Origin: a virus
DNA: 42,736 nucleotides
IMG/VR virus record: IMGVR_UViG_3300013093_000089
Location: 1-42,736 of that record
Reading direction: 5' to 3' (one strand)
Shown: positions 1 through 6,637 of the stretch, piece by piece
How positions within the stretch are numbered: the stretch's first letter is position 1
Layout: the number at the start of each line of letters is the position of its first letter
Notes under the pieces: model-generated
What the model saw: the letters and a program-made list of their open reading frames with translations, nothing else
Database searches by the model: none
What the model was told of the DNA's origin: nothing
Made by a program: the position numbers and the translations under genes

Positions 1-387
1 ATTACTTTTTCTTTCTTCTTTAATATTATCTAGACTGTGAAGTCATAATTCGCCCGTTTCCGGGCGATGGAATGATAGAGCATTATCTGAGCTGCTCGGT
101 CATACTAGAATAAAGTGATTTCCTTTCGGAACGGAGGCGGTAACCCTTAAACCCCCTACACCAGCTTCGCGATTAGTTACGGTTGGCAGTTATTCCCATT
201 CTAGCGAAAATACTTACCATGACGGTTGGATCTTTTTCACAGAGCCGTCATCTTTTAAAGCCTGAAGTTAGCTTTTGTCTGTGGCACCCGAGCTTCTGAA
301 CGCAGGAAACTGCGCCCTCAACGGGGATCGAGCCGCCTCGATCAAACAGAGCCTATAGCCTATTTTTTGCCTAATATATGTGCGAGT
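1..387. other. Hairpin-rich non-coding region, possible structured RNA
   Basis: No credible reading frame is present, and the region is visibly richer in G+C than the endonuclease genes beside it. Perfect short hairpins are visible: 51-66 (6-bp arms; GAAA loop on the minus strand), 120-131 (4-bp arms; GAAA loop on the minus strand), 257-275 (5-bp arms, 9-nt loop), 301-314 (5-bp arms; GAAA loop on the plus strand) and 326-343 (7-bp arms, 4-nt loop). TGACGG at 220-225 can pair with CCGTCA at 245-250, and GCTCGG at 94-99 can pair at long range with CCGAGC at 288-293. The octamer ACAGAGCC occurs at 239-246 and again at 346-353, and TCTGT at 278-282 could pair with either copy. A T run follows at 361-368. 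I could not match it to tRNA, tmRNA, RNase P RNA or a group I core. The strand is uncertain: GNRA-type loops favour minus for two hairpins and plus for one. Confidence 0.4.
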
Positions 388-984
388 TTATTTTTTTAAT
401 TTACCTAACGTCATTCCTTCTGGAACAACAGATTTTCTGTAATTTTTAATTCCATCATTGCACCATTTTAGAGAAGACATCTTTTTAGACATATTTTCTC
501 GATGCATTGGATTATCCCAAATTGATGATAATTGTTTACATCTTTTTTCGTAATTTTCTGGAATTGATAGATATTCTTTTGTTTTTTTACTTAAATGTTG
601 TGCTTGTTTTTTCTGTGCCTGCGCATATTTCTTTTTAGTTTCTTCGGTATGTTTTTTGCCTTTGAGTGCTTTTGATACTTTTTGTCTACTTTCAATGGTC
701 CACAGCATAGCACCACCATCTCCCATTTCAGGAACTATGTTAGCAAAATCTTTAGATTCTACAATATTCCATAAAGTTGAATAATATATTCCAACTTCTT
801 TAAGTTCTTTTTGATCATTTGTTTCAAGTAAAATTTCAGTTGTTACATCATAACCGTGTTTTTTAATATGACGTTTCCATACAGTTCCTGAACCTTGATA
901 TAAATGCGGATCATTAGAGATAGTCTTGCCGAGATATTTTAACCCAGTCTTGTTGTGTGTTTTCACATAGAGGTAAATAGGCAT
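388..984 (-). CDS. GIY-YIG homing endonuclease with NUMOD3-like repeats
   Basis: This is probably a free-standing homing endonuclease of the Seg/Mob type that nicks or cuts DNA at phage sites. The N-terminus reads PIYLYVKTHNKTGLKYLGKT, a GIY-YIG fold in which YLY and YLG stand for the two motifs. The middle holds ESRQKVSKALKGKKHTEETK, typical of NUMOD3 DNA-binding repeats, and the tail is very basic. The longer frame to 1089 adds a low-complexity leader. I chose ATG at 984 because AAGGA lies 9-10 bases upstream and the domain begins there, giving 198 aa. Base use differs from the virion genes: isoleucine is mostly ATT (8 of 11 codons), whereas the gene at 38317 uses ATA in 14 of 21. This suggests separate acquisition. 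The gene is last in the minus-strand run and abuts the structured region at 1-387. Confidence 0.8.
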   Translation of the reverse strand: MPIYLYVKTHNKTGLKYLGKTISNDPHLYQGSGTVWKRHIKKHGYDVTTEILLETNDQKELKEVGIYYSTLWNIVESKDFANIVPEMGDGGAMLWTIESRQKVSKALKGKKHTEETKKKYAQAQKKQAQHLSKKTKEYLSIPENYEKRCKQLSSIWDNPMHRENMSKKMSSLKWCNDGIKNYRKSVVPEGMTLGKLKK

Positions 985-1052
985 GCTGATAGTTCCTTCA
1001 TAACTGTTAGAACGGATGGATGTTGGCGCATCGCGATCCGTACTAATATTTA

Positions 1053-1493
1053 TTACAGTTTGAATCTTCTTACTTTTACAGAAATCCATCCGTTATACCA
1101 TATACTTTCATCTAACAACACATCACAATCAAATTGATATTTTGATTCATAATATGACAATTCAGTTTTGCTTTTACAATATCTTAAAATTTCTCTCGTG
1201 AATTTTTCTGAGCCTAATTTTTTAACATCCTCGTTTAACATATCATTAGAACCGTAGTAGTCTTGCCAATCGCTGTCAATCTTGCTGCGTATTTTCTTTT
1301 TTTTCTTAGTACCGTTCTTTAATTTTACTACTTTGTATGATGTCTTGCTAAACTTAGCTAATTTCTTGCCTATATATTTCCTGCCTGTAGTAGTATTAGT
1401 GATTAGATAAACAAATCCCACACAATCATCTGGGAGAACTTCTACGTCAACTCCTTGGTACGTCCACTTGTTTTTTTGGTTTCCGTTGTTCAC
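1053..1493 (-). CDS. SegE-like GIY-YIG endonuclease
   Basis: A 146-aa protein with a GIY-YIG nuclease domain. GFVYLITNTTTGRKYIGKK carries the GIY-like and YIG motifs near residues 26-44, followed by a Lys-rich insertion and SDWQDYYGSN. The ending NGWISVKVRRF is typical of a small GIY-YIG family common in marine T4-like phages. The family is related to T4 Seg endonucleases, although many members have no shown homing activity. The start is GTG at 1493 and overlaps the end of the upstream gene (1447-1707) by 47 bases. No clear ribosome binding site is visible, so the start is uncertain and translation may be coupled. It lies next to another GIY-YIG gene of different sequence, so this is not a recent tandem duplication. 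Confidence 0.78.
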   Translation of the reverse strand: MNNGNQKNKWTYQGVDVEVLPDDCVGFVYLITNTTTGRKYIGKKLAKFSKTSYKVVKLKNGTKKKKKIRSKIDSDWQDYYGSNDMLNEDVKKLGSEKFTREILRYCKSKTELSYYESKYQFDCDVLLDESIWYNGWISVKVRRFKL

Positions 1494-1707
1494 GTAGGCG
1501 TTTTTTTCTTTCTGCTCTCTGCCTCTGTATTTCCATACGCTTCTTACGAGCGATTATCCTTATCATAGCTAATGCATTGCGTGCATCAACTCCTGGTCGA
1601 TCTGCATCACCTTTTTCCCAACGCTCATTTGCCTTGAAATATTTTATCATCTCAAGCACCAACTGTTCGTTTAGGTCATCGGTTTCAAATCGTATCCGAT
1701 TACTCAT
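1447..1707 (-). CDS. Small basic conserved phage protein, unknown function
   Basis: An 86-aa protein that I do not recognise by function. The first half is amphipathic (LNEQLVLEMIKYFKANERWEKGD) and the second half is a highly charged Arg/Lys-rich helix rich in RKKR and QRQRAERKKRLREQ. That composition would suit nucleic-acid or protein binding. A weak AGG ribosome binding site lies 6 bases before ATG at 1707. The gene sits 11 bases downstream of the end of gp46 in the same minus-strand run, and similar short ORFs occur beside recombination genes in marine T4-like phages. Its cotranscription with gp46/gp47 is inferred from spacing only. Confidence 0.6.
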   Translation of the reverse strand: MSNRIRFETDDLNEQLVLEMIKYFKANERWEKGDADRPGVDARNALAMIRIIARKKRMEIQRQRAERKKRLREQRKPKKQVDVPRS

Positions 1708-1718
1708 ATATACCTACA

Positions 1719-1985
1719 TCATTCATATATATCGACAGAATTGGCATATGATGTAAACCCGTTTTCTTTAATGACACGCAATACGTTATTCACGCGACCT
1801 ATCAGCTCATCTTTGTGTGATATTAGATAGATATTCTTGTTGCTTTCTCGTGCCATCTTTTTCAATATAGCTAGGCTGTTCTCTACACCAGCACTGTCCA
1901 TGCCGCTGTCTATTAGCTCGTCTATGAACAGCAGGTTGATGGGCTGATATAGATTTTCCCACATATCACGGAATGCCCAGCTCAA
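1719..1985 (-). CDS. 46: gp46 recombination nuclease, C-terminal part (frameshifted)
   Basis: This frame encodes the missing C-terminal ATPase lobe of the gp46 subunit at 1994-3496. Reading the same frame upstream to about 2030 adds FDNLSRGERNRLILSLSWAF, the ABC signature region (LSRGER). The annotated part then gives INLLFIDELIDSGMD, the Walker B motif with its following acidic residue and D-loop, and LISHKDEL, the H-loop. These pieces lack meaning without the N-terminal Walker A half, and the ATG at 1985 lies inside the domain rather than at a true start. The two frames join exactly (aspartate, phenylalanine, aspartate, asparagine) if one extra A is added at 2028-2030 on the plus strand. 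This is therefore one gene with a frameshift, not two genes. Confidence 0.85.
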   Translation of the reverse strand: MSWAFRDMWENLYQPINLLFIDELIDSGMDSAGVENSLAILKKMARESNKNIYLISHKDELIGRVNNVLRVIKENGFTSYANSVDIYE

Positions 1986-1993
1986 CGAAAGTA

Positions 1994-3496
1994 TTAGTCT
2001 ATTCCTCTCACCCCTAGATAAGTTATCAAATCTAGATCCTGTCCTAGCTGAGTTATCTCGACCTGTAGATCGTTTTGGAATGTTACCTGATGAGGTAATC
2101 CTGTCTTATCAAGATAGTAGGTCAGCCTCTGGTTTAGATAGCTGAGATTTTGATCTATGATCTTCTTGCGTATGAAGCTGTCTTTGTTGGTTAGCAATTT
2201 GAGCAAGAACTCTTGGTGATCTTTGAACTTAGTAAGATCGTTTACCTTAGTCCAATCTATTTCTTGCAATGCTGTGTTTTCGAGTTCGTCGATCTGTTCT
2301 TGGAAAGGATCGTTCTCTAACTTCTTTGTATTGTATTGATGTATTAAATTATCTAGGTTGCTTTTGTGTTCATAAGCATCTTCTATTTTTTCGTAAAAGG
2401 TAGAAGGTTTAGGATCAAGTTCACCGAGCTCAGCTAATGCTGCTGTTGCTTCTGATAGCTTGTTGTTTAGTTCTGTTACAAATGCACTGCTATCGTCGAT
2501 GTCTTTTTTAGCCTTGACAAGCATCTCTTTCTGTTTCTCTTCGTGCAATGGTTGGCCGCAGGCATGACACGAATGTGACTCAATATCTTTTAGCTGCTTG
2601 ACGAATCTATCTAGCGTCTTCTCTGCCTGCGCGATGCTGCTTTCAATGGAAATTTTCTCCCTATGAACAGCTCTAATATTATCATTCTTTGTGATCCAGA
2701 TTTTGAGAGCAGCATGAGCCTCAATCTCGGATCCGATATCCACATCTTGGAGATGACGAATAGCGGTTTCGATACTTTTAATCTCTTCTTCTTGCCTGTT
2801 ATGCCAAGCTCTTTTTTTAATGTGGAGAGAATCAATCGTGGCTTTGATACGCTCATTACTTGATTTTGTCGCTTCAATGTTTGCATTCTCCTGTGTTATC
2901 AGATCTTTTGTCGCCTTTACCTGTTCCTTCAGTAGATCTGCTTTTTCACTTAGTAATGTGATACCTAGAAGCTGCTCAATCACTTCACGTTGATCATTTG
3001 CCTTTAGGCTGAGGAAAGGTTCTGTATATGTATTCAGAGCAACTATATGTTTGAACATAGTATGGCTCATGCCTATGAGATCATAGATAGCTTCTTGGGT
3101 TTTCCTGCTATCGCCTTGGCTCTCGTCTAGATCTCCTGTTTCTTGTTCTTGATTATTGATATAAAACTTTAAAATATTTGGTTTACGGCCGCGCTCTATC
3201 TTATATTCGATACCATTTTTCTCAAAATTGACAGTGACCAACATGTTTTTCTGGTTGATGTTGTTTATCAGATTATCTTTCCTAATATTAGTGAGTGCTT
3301 GACCAAACAGACTATAGCTGAGAGCATTTATGATGGTGGTTTTACCTGTACCGTTGCGGCTACCACTATCATCGCCTCCCATGTCTATGTTCTCACCTAA
3401 TACTAGTGTTAGGTGTTCTTTCTCGAAATCAACAGCTTGCGTTTGATTTCCGATGCTCATAAAGTTTTTTACGGTTAGATTCTTGATACGTATCAT
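1994..3496 (-). CDS. 46: gp46 recombination endonuclease subunit, N-terminal part
   Basis: This is the SMC/Rad50-type ATPase subunit of the T4 gp46/gp47 nuclease, which resects DNA ends for recombination-dependent replication. Visible features are Walker A at residues 45-53 (GSRNGTGKT), long helical segments rich in Glu, Lys and Ala on both sides of the middle, and a zinc-hook CHAC motif near residue 314. The frame stops after LITYLG with 9 unrelated codons instead of running into the ABC signature, which lies in the -1 frame at 1719-2030. The combined product of about 590 aa would fit the family. The start ATG overlaps the gp47 stop codon by 4 bases, so the two are translationally coupled. 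Whether the protein is active depends on whether the frameshift is real. Confidence 0.9.
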   Translation of the reverse strand: MIRIKNLTVKNFMSIGNQTQAVDFEKEHLTLVLGENIDMGGDDSGSRNGTGKTTIINALSYSLFGQALTNIRKDNLINNINQKNMLVTVNFEKNGIEYKIERGRKPNILKFYINNQEQETGDLDESQGDSRKTQEAIYDLIGMSHTMFKHIVALNTYTEPFLSLKANDQREVIEQLLGITLLSEKADLLKEQVKATKDLITQENANIEATKSSNERIKATIDSLHIKKRAWHNRQEEEIKSIETAIRHLQDVDIGSEIEAHAALKIWITKNDNIRAVHREKISIESSIAQAEKTLDRFVKQLKDIESHSCHACGQPLHEEKQKEMLVKAKKDIDDSSAFVTELNNKLSEATAALAELGELDPKPSTFYEKIEDAYEHKSNLDNLIHQYNTKKLENDPFQEQIDELENTALQEIDWTKVNDLTKFKDHQEFLLKLLTNKDSFIRKKIIDQNLSYLNQRLTYYLDKTGLPHQVTFQNDLQVEITQLGQDLDLITYLGVRGID

Positions 3497-4506
3497 AGGC
3501 TGTTATAGATCTCCAACAGTGTCTTAGAATCAAACGCATCACTTTCGATATTGATAATCTGATTTGTTACTATCTGATCAACACTTTCAAATTTTGTTAT
3601 CTCTACATCGCTAGTGATATCGCTTAGATTACGTTTTTCTGGGATCAGTGTGCATTCTCTGATGTCATAGCTACCCATGACTGTTTCTTTGATAAAATTA
3701 GCTTCTTCAAAACTGATATCTATGTCTAGATTGACACGCAGATGCATCTTTGATTTGCAGATAGTGTCCATGCTGTCGATCAGTTGGCTTAGTTTTACTG
3801 TCCTATATTTTGGCATGTTAGGCCAATCTAAATATTGTGGTTTTCCTCCCCACTCTAATATCATCATGCCGCGTTCGTCGTCCCAGGCATCAGCAAAATT
3901 ATGCGGAAATGCATTTCCGATATAGTGTATATTTCCTTTAGACTGTCGTTTGTGGAAATGCCCAGTAAACACGTATTCATTATTAGCGAGATCGTCAGCT
4001 TTCATCTCACCGTGGTCTGGCATCTGTACCATCGCATTCATCATGAACATAGGCAATTCAAAATGTCCAAACATATATCGGCTTTTTAGCTTGCTAATCT
4101 TACGCCATTCGTCTCCGACTAGCCAAGGTATAAATGCGACCTCATCTATTACGACAGGTTCAGTAATCATGGTTATTCCGGGAACGTGCTTTCCAAACGC
4201 AACGGAATTCATATCACGTCTATCTTTGTAATAGAGATCGTGATTTCCGGGGAAGAAAATAGTACGTTCAAATGCAGCCCCTAATTTCTCTAGACCTTCT
4301 AAACCTGCATTCATAGTCGTGATGTTGATACTGTTTCTATTATGGTTCCAATCACCACAGAAGATAGCAGTCTCACAACCCTGTGCCTTTCCGTTATCGA
4401 TAAACCAATCGATAAACTCTAAGCAATCGTCGTTGTGTGTCTTGCTATTTGATTTTAATCCAAGGTGAAGATCTGTAAAGACAGCAGCTTTTTTAAAAAA
4501 TTCCAT
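3493..4506 (-). CDS. 47: gp47 recombination endonuclease subunit (Mre11-like)
   Basis: A calcineurin-like metallophosphoesterase and partner of gp46 in the Mre11/Rad50-like complex. All the metal-binding motifs are in order: DLH at residues 12-14, GDWNH at 51-55, GNHD at 87-90, GHFE around 147-150 and GHFH at 182-185. The length (337 aa) matches T4 gp47. A GAGG ribosome binding site lies about 6 bases before ATG at 4506. A sigma70-like promoter with a 17-base spacer lies just upstream (4524-4552), so gp47 and gp46 may be transcribed independently of the sigma-factor gene as well as with it. Confidence 0.93.
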   Translation of the reverse strand: MEFFKKAAVFTDLHLGLKSNSKTHNDDCLEFIDWFIDNGKAQGCETAIFCGDWNHNRNSINITTMNAGLEGLEKLGAAFERTIFFPGNHDLYYKDRRDMNSVAFGKHVPGITMITEPVVIDEVAFIPWLVGDEWRKISKLKSRYMFGHFELPMFMMNAMVQMPDHGEMKADDLANNEYVFTGHFHKRQSKGNIHYIGNAFPHNFADAWDDERGMMILEWGGKPQYLDWPNMPKYRTVKLSQLIDSMDTICKSKMHLRVNLDIDISFEEANFIKETVMGSYDIRECTLIPEKRNLSDITSDVEITKFESVDQIVTNQIINIESDAFDSKTLLEIYNSL

Positions 4507-4523
4507 GCATAACCTCTATTCTA

Positions 4524-4552
4524 AATATAACAGAGAATCTCGAATACGTCAA
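4524..4552 (-). promoter_or_regulatory. Sigma70-like promoter for gp47-gp46
   Basis: On the minus strand TTGACG (4547-4552) and TATATT (4524-4529) are separated by exactly 17 bases, in the 52-base gap between the sigma-factor stop codon and the gp47 start. Both hexamers match five of six consensus positions. The role is inferred from sequence. Confidence 0.6.
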
Positions 4553-4558
4553 TGGTCT

Positions 4559-5392
4559 TTAATCGGTATCTTTAGAGATATTGTTTCGATCTTTCGCTAG
4601 TTGCCATTCATGATTACCCTGTCGGGTATAGCTAGGATTGAGGTTGTTCATTTCTAAGATATCGTCTCTGATGTTTTGATTGCGTTTTTCTATATTGATC
4701 ACACGCACAAAACTATTAGTGACAGCAGCAGTGTAGTAGGCAAAAGGATTGTTAGACTTGCTTTCATCGAACTGCAATCCAATCTGTGTAAGCTGTAGTA
4801 TCGCTTGACCACGCATTTCGTCATTGTATGTATAACCTCGTACATTGCCTCGGGTAGCATAGCGTTCGCATAGTTTCATAAACATACGTGCTAGTTTTGG
4901 AGTAAACTGACCGTGGTCTTTTTTGTAGTATCCGTTCTCCATGCCTCCTATCCAGTGGCTTTTTCCTACGCATAATAAGTTACCGTTTTCATCAAACTTC
5001 CAATGCTGGAATGGGGGAAAATTCACTTTGTCATGTGCATCTGCTACAGTCTTTGTCTTCTTCTTCCTACCTGGAGCTAGAGGTATATGGTCAAAGGTCA
5101 TGATGCGGAATATAACATCGCTTTTCTCTATCTTCTTGTAATCAATCTCACAATCGCCTAGTTTGACTTTCTTGTCTCCATTTATTTTTCGTCTCTCAAA
5201 TTCTCTCGAGGTCAGCTTCTTAGCACGGGCTTTCTTAGCATCAGCGATAGTGCGTATGTTTATCTTCTCAATGCTGGGCAGTATGATATCGTATTCACTA
5301 TAAGTAGAATCTACGAAACTACAATAGCTGTTCTTGCTCTTAGCAATCTCTTCTAATAAATCTTTATTGTTTAGATAGTTTACTTTAGCCAT
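4559..5392 (-). CDS. 55: gp55-like sigma factor for late transcription
   Basis: This is likely the phage sigma factor that directs host RNA polymerase to late promoters. The C-terminal half carries the conserved block of marine T4-like gp55 proteins: YTYNDEMRGQAILQL near residues 192-206, then FDESKSNNPFAYYTAAVTNS and the EKRNQNIRDDILEMN segment, which resembles sigma region 2. The protein is 277 aa, longer than T4 gp55, because of an N-terminal extension of about 130 residues with LAPGRKKKTKT, a basic patch. GGAG lies about 10 bases before ATG at 5392. Five T4-type late promoters in this window would be its targets. A sigma70-like promoter at 5416-5444 would supply it before the late phase. 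Confidence 0.82.
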   Translation of the reverse strand: MAKVNYLNNKDLLEEIAKSKNSYCSFVDSTYSEYDIILPSIEKINIRTIADAKKARAKKLTSREFERRKINGDKKVKLGDCEIDYKKIEKSDVIFRIMTFDHIPLAPGRKKKTKTVADAHDKVNFPPFQHWKFDENGNLLCVGKSHWIGGMENGYYKKDHGQFTPKLARMFMKLCERYATRGNVRGYTYNDEMRGQAILQLTQIGLQFDESKSNNPFAYYTAAVTNSFVRVINIEKRNQNIRDDILEMNNLNPSYTRQGNHEWQLAKDRNNISKDTD

Positions 5393-5415
5393 TTATTTTA
5401 TTTCTCCAAACTATG

Positions 5416-5444
5416 ATTATAATATACGTAGATAATTTTTGCAA
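5416..5444 (-). promoter_or_regulatory. Sigma70-like promoter for the late sigma-factor gene
   Basis: On the minus strand TTGCAA (5439-5444) and a perfect TATAAT (5416-5421) are 17 bases apart, 24 bases upstream of the ATG at 5392. The -35 box overlaps the opposite-strand late promoter at 5443-5450, so the two cannot easily be occupied together. Confidence 0.65.
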
Positions 5445-5450
5445 TAAATA
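5443..5450 (+). promoter_or_regulatory. T4-type late promoter before the baseplate operon
   Basis: AATAAATA lies 18 bases upstream of ATG at 5469 and matches the T4 late consensus TATAAATA except for the first base. It is flanked by an inverted repeat, TTGCA (5439-5443) and TGCAA (5453-5457), which two G-T pairs can extend. The 3' arm overlaps the AAGGAG ribosome binding site at 5456-5461. Confidence 0.6.
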
Positions 5451-5468
5451 TCTGCAAGGAGTTACCGC

Positions 5469-6332
5469 ATGTCAGATGATTTTTTTGGTGGCGTAGGCGA
5501 TGCTGTTAGCGATGTTGTCGGAACTATAACCCAAACAGCGGGTGATGTTTTCAATGCTTCAGCTAATGTGTTAGGTACTGGCATATCTGCTTTCCTAAAT
5601 GCCGCAGTCGGCACGAATCCAAATTTACTTATCAGTAGTTACCGTTCTCAAGGCATACCTTCTGGTGCGGAATCTTACTATGACTACTCTCCGGCATCTG
5701 CACAATTTTCGACTAGCCCGCAAGAAATGGATTGGCGTGTTAGGATATCATGTCCGCTCATTTATGAGAGCCAGATATTCCAACCTCTTGCTACTACATC
5801 CGGTATGATCTTTCCATATACTCCTACAATCACTATGAGCAGCACCGCTAACTATCAAAATATTGATACTGCCCATACTAACTATCCGTTTTATGCTTAT
5901 AAAAACAGCCAGGTAGATGAAATACAGATAGCAGGACAGTTTACAGTACAAGATCAAGGAGAAGCAACATACTGGTTATCGATGATGCATTTCTTGAGGA
6001 CAGTTACTAAGATGTATTTTGGTCAAGGCCCTAATCTAGGAAATCCACCACCTATATGTACTTTGAATGGATATGGTGATTTTGTATACAATAATGTCTC
6101 TGTCGTTGTAAAACAGTTTAACATAACGATGTCTAAAGATGTTGATTATATTGCAGCATACATAGGAGAAGGCAGTACTGATGGATCTAATCTAAGTTAT
6201 GTTCCTACCTTATCAGATGTTACGGTAACGTTATTACCGGTCTACAGCAGGACACAGATAAAATCTTTTAATCTAGATGCATTCGCTAAAGGCCAGCTAG
6301 TAGTGGGACCAGATGGAAAAGGATTTATCTAA
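5469..6332 (+). CDS. Baseplate tail-tube cap-like structural protein (gp48/gp54-like)
   Basis: A 287-aa virion protein, first in the late operon. Its N-terminal 50 residues are Gly/Ala/Val-rich (DAVSDVVGTITQTAGDVF) and could form a flexible or amphipathic segment. The core contains MDWRVRISCPLIYESQIFQP, FPYTPTITMSSTANY and EATYWLSMMHFLRTVTKMYFG, a pattern I associate with tail-tube initiator or cap proteins of marine T4-like phages. Position beside gp53 and the hub genes supports a role where the tail tube joins the baseplate. The assignment to gp48 rather than gp54 is not certain. AAGGAG lies 7 bases before ATG. The stop overlaps the next start by one base. Confidence 0.55.
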   Translation: MSDDFFGGVGDAVSDVVGTITQTAGDVFNASANVLGTGISAFLNAAVGTNPNLLISSYRSQGIPSGAESYYDYSPASAQFSTSPQEMDWRVRISCPLIYESQIFQPLATTSGMIFPYTPTITMSSTANYQNIDTAHTNYPFYAYKNSQVDEIQIAGQFTVQDQGEATYWLSMMHFLRTVTKMYFGQGPNLGNPPPICTLNGYGDFVYNNVSVVVKQFNITMSKDVDYIAAYIGEGSTDGSNLSYVPTLSDVTVTLLPVYSRTQIKSFNLDAFAKGQLVVGPDGKGFI

Positions 6333-6637
6333 TGGCGAAATATTCTCCGTCTAGTCCTTGGTACTCTACCACCCAGAATCAATTATATCTTGAGGTATGG
6401 CAACCCAGGCCAATTCCAGCAGCTTCTGATGATTTCCAATATGTTATACAACCACAGTATAACTATAGGCCAGATTTATTAGCATATGACATATACGGTA
6501 ATCCTCATCTATGGTGGGTTTTTACACAGCGCAATGTTGATATATTATTTGATCCAATCTATGATTTTAGGGCTGGTATAACTATACAGTTGCCAAAGAA
6601 AACAGCATTGCTCTCATATTTAGGACTAGGTGGATGA
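6332..6637 (+). CDS. 53: Baseplate wedge subunit gp53
   Basis: A 101-aa protein matching the gp53 wedge family, which helps join wedge to hub. The hallmark is YRPDLLAYDIYGNPHLWWVF near residues 46-65, followed by QRNVDILFDPIYDF, where the Tyr-Gly-Asn-Pro and tryptophan pair are conserved. It is shorter than T4 gp53 (about 196 aa), as is usual in marine relatives. The start overlaps the previous stop by one base, and its TGA overlaps the ATG of the hub gene, so the three are translationally coupled. Confidence 0.85.
   Translation: MAKYSPSSPWYSTTQNQLYLEVWQPRPIPAASDDFQYVIQPQYNYRPDLLAYDIYGNPHLWWVFTQRNVDILFDPIYDFRAGITIQLPKKTALLSYLGLGG

Noticed and set aside
1-387. tRNA, tmRNA, RNase P RNA or group I intron
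   Set aside because: No T-loop or TTCGAC element, no tag frame ending in Ala-Ala, no RNase P core and no matching P7 pair were found. Some group I-like pieces (CGTTCAGA, a hairpin resembling P8) were seen but did not assemble into the expected order.
985-1089. N-terminal extension of the GIY-YIG gene to 1089
   Set aside because: It would overlap the end of the neighbouring gene and lacks a ribosome binding site, whereas ATG 984 has one and starts the domain.
2020-2035. Programmed -1 frameshift in gp46
   Set aside because: No X XXY YYZ slippery heptamer or obvious downstream stem is present; a single missing base is simpler.
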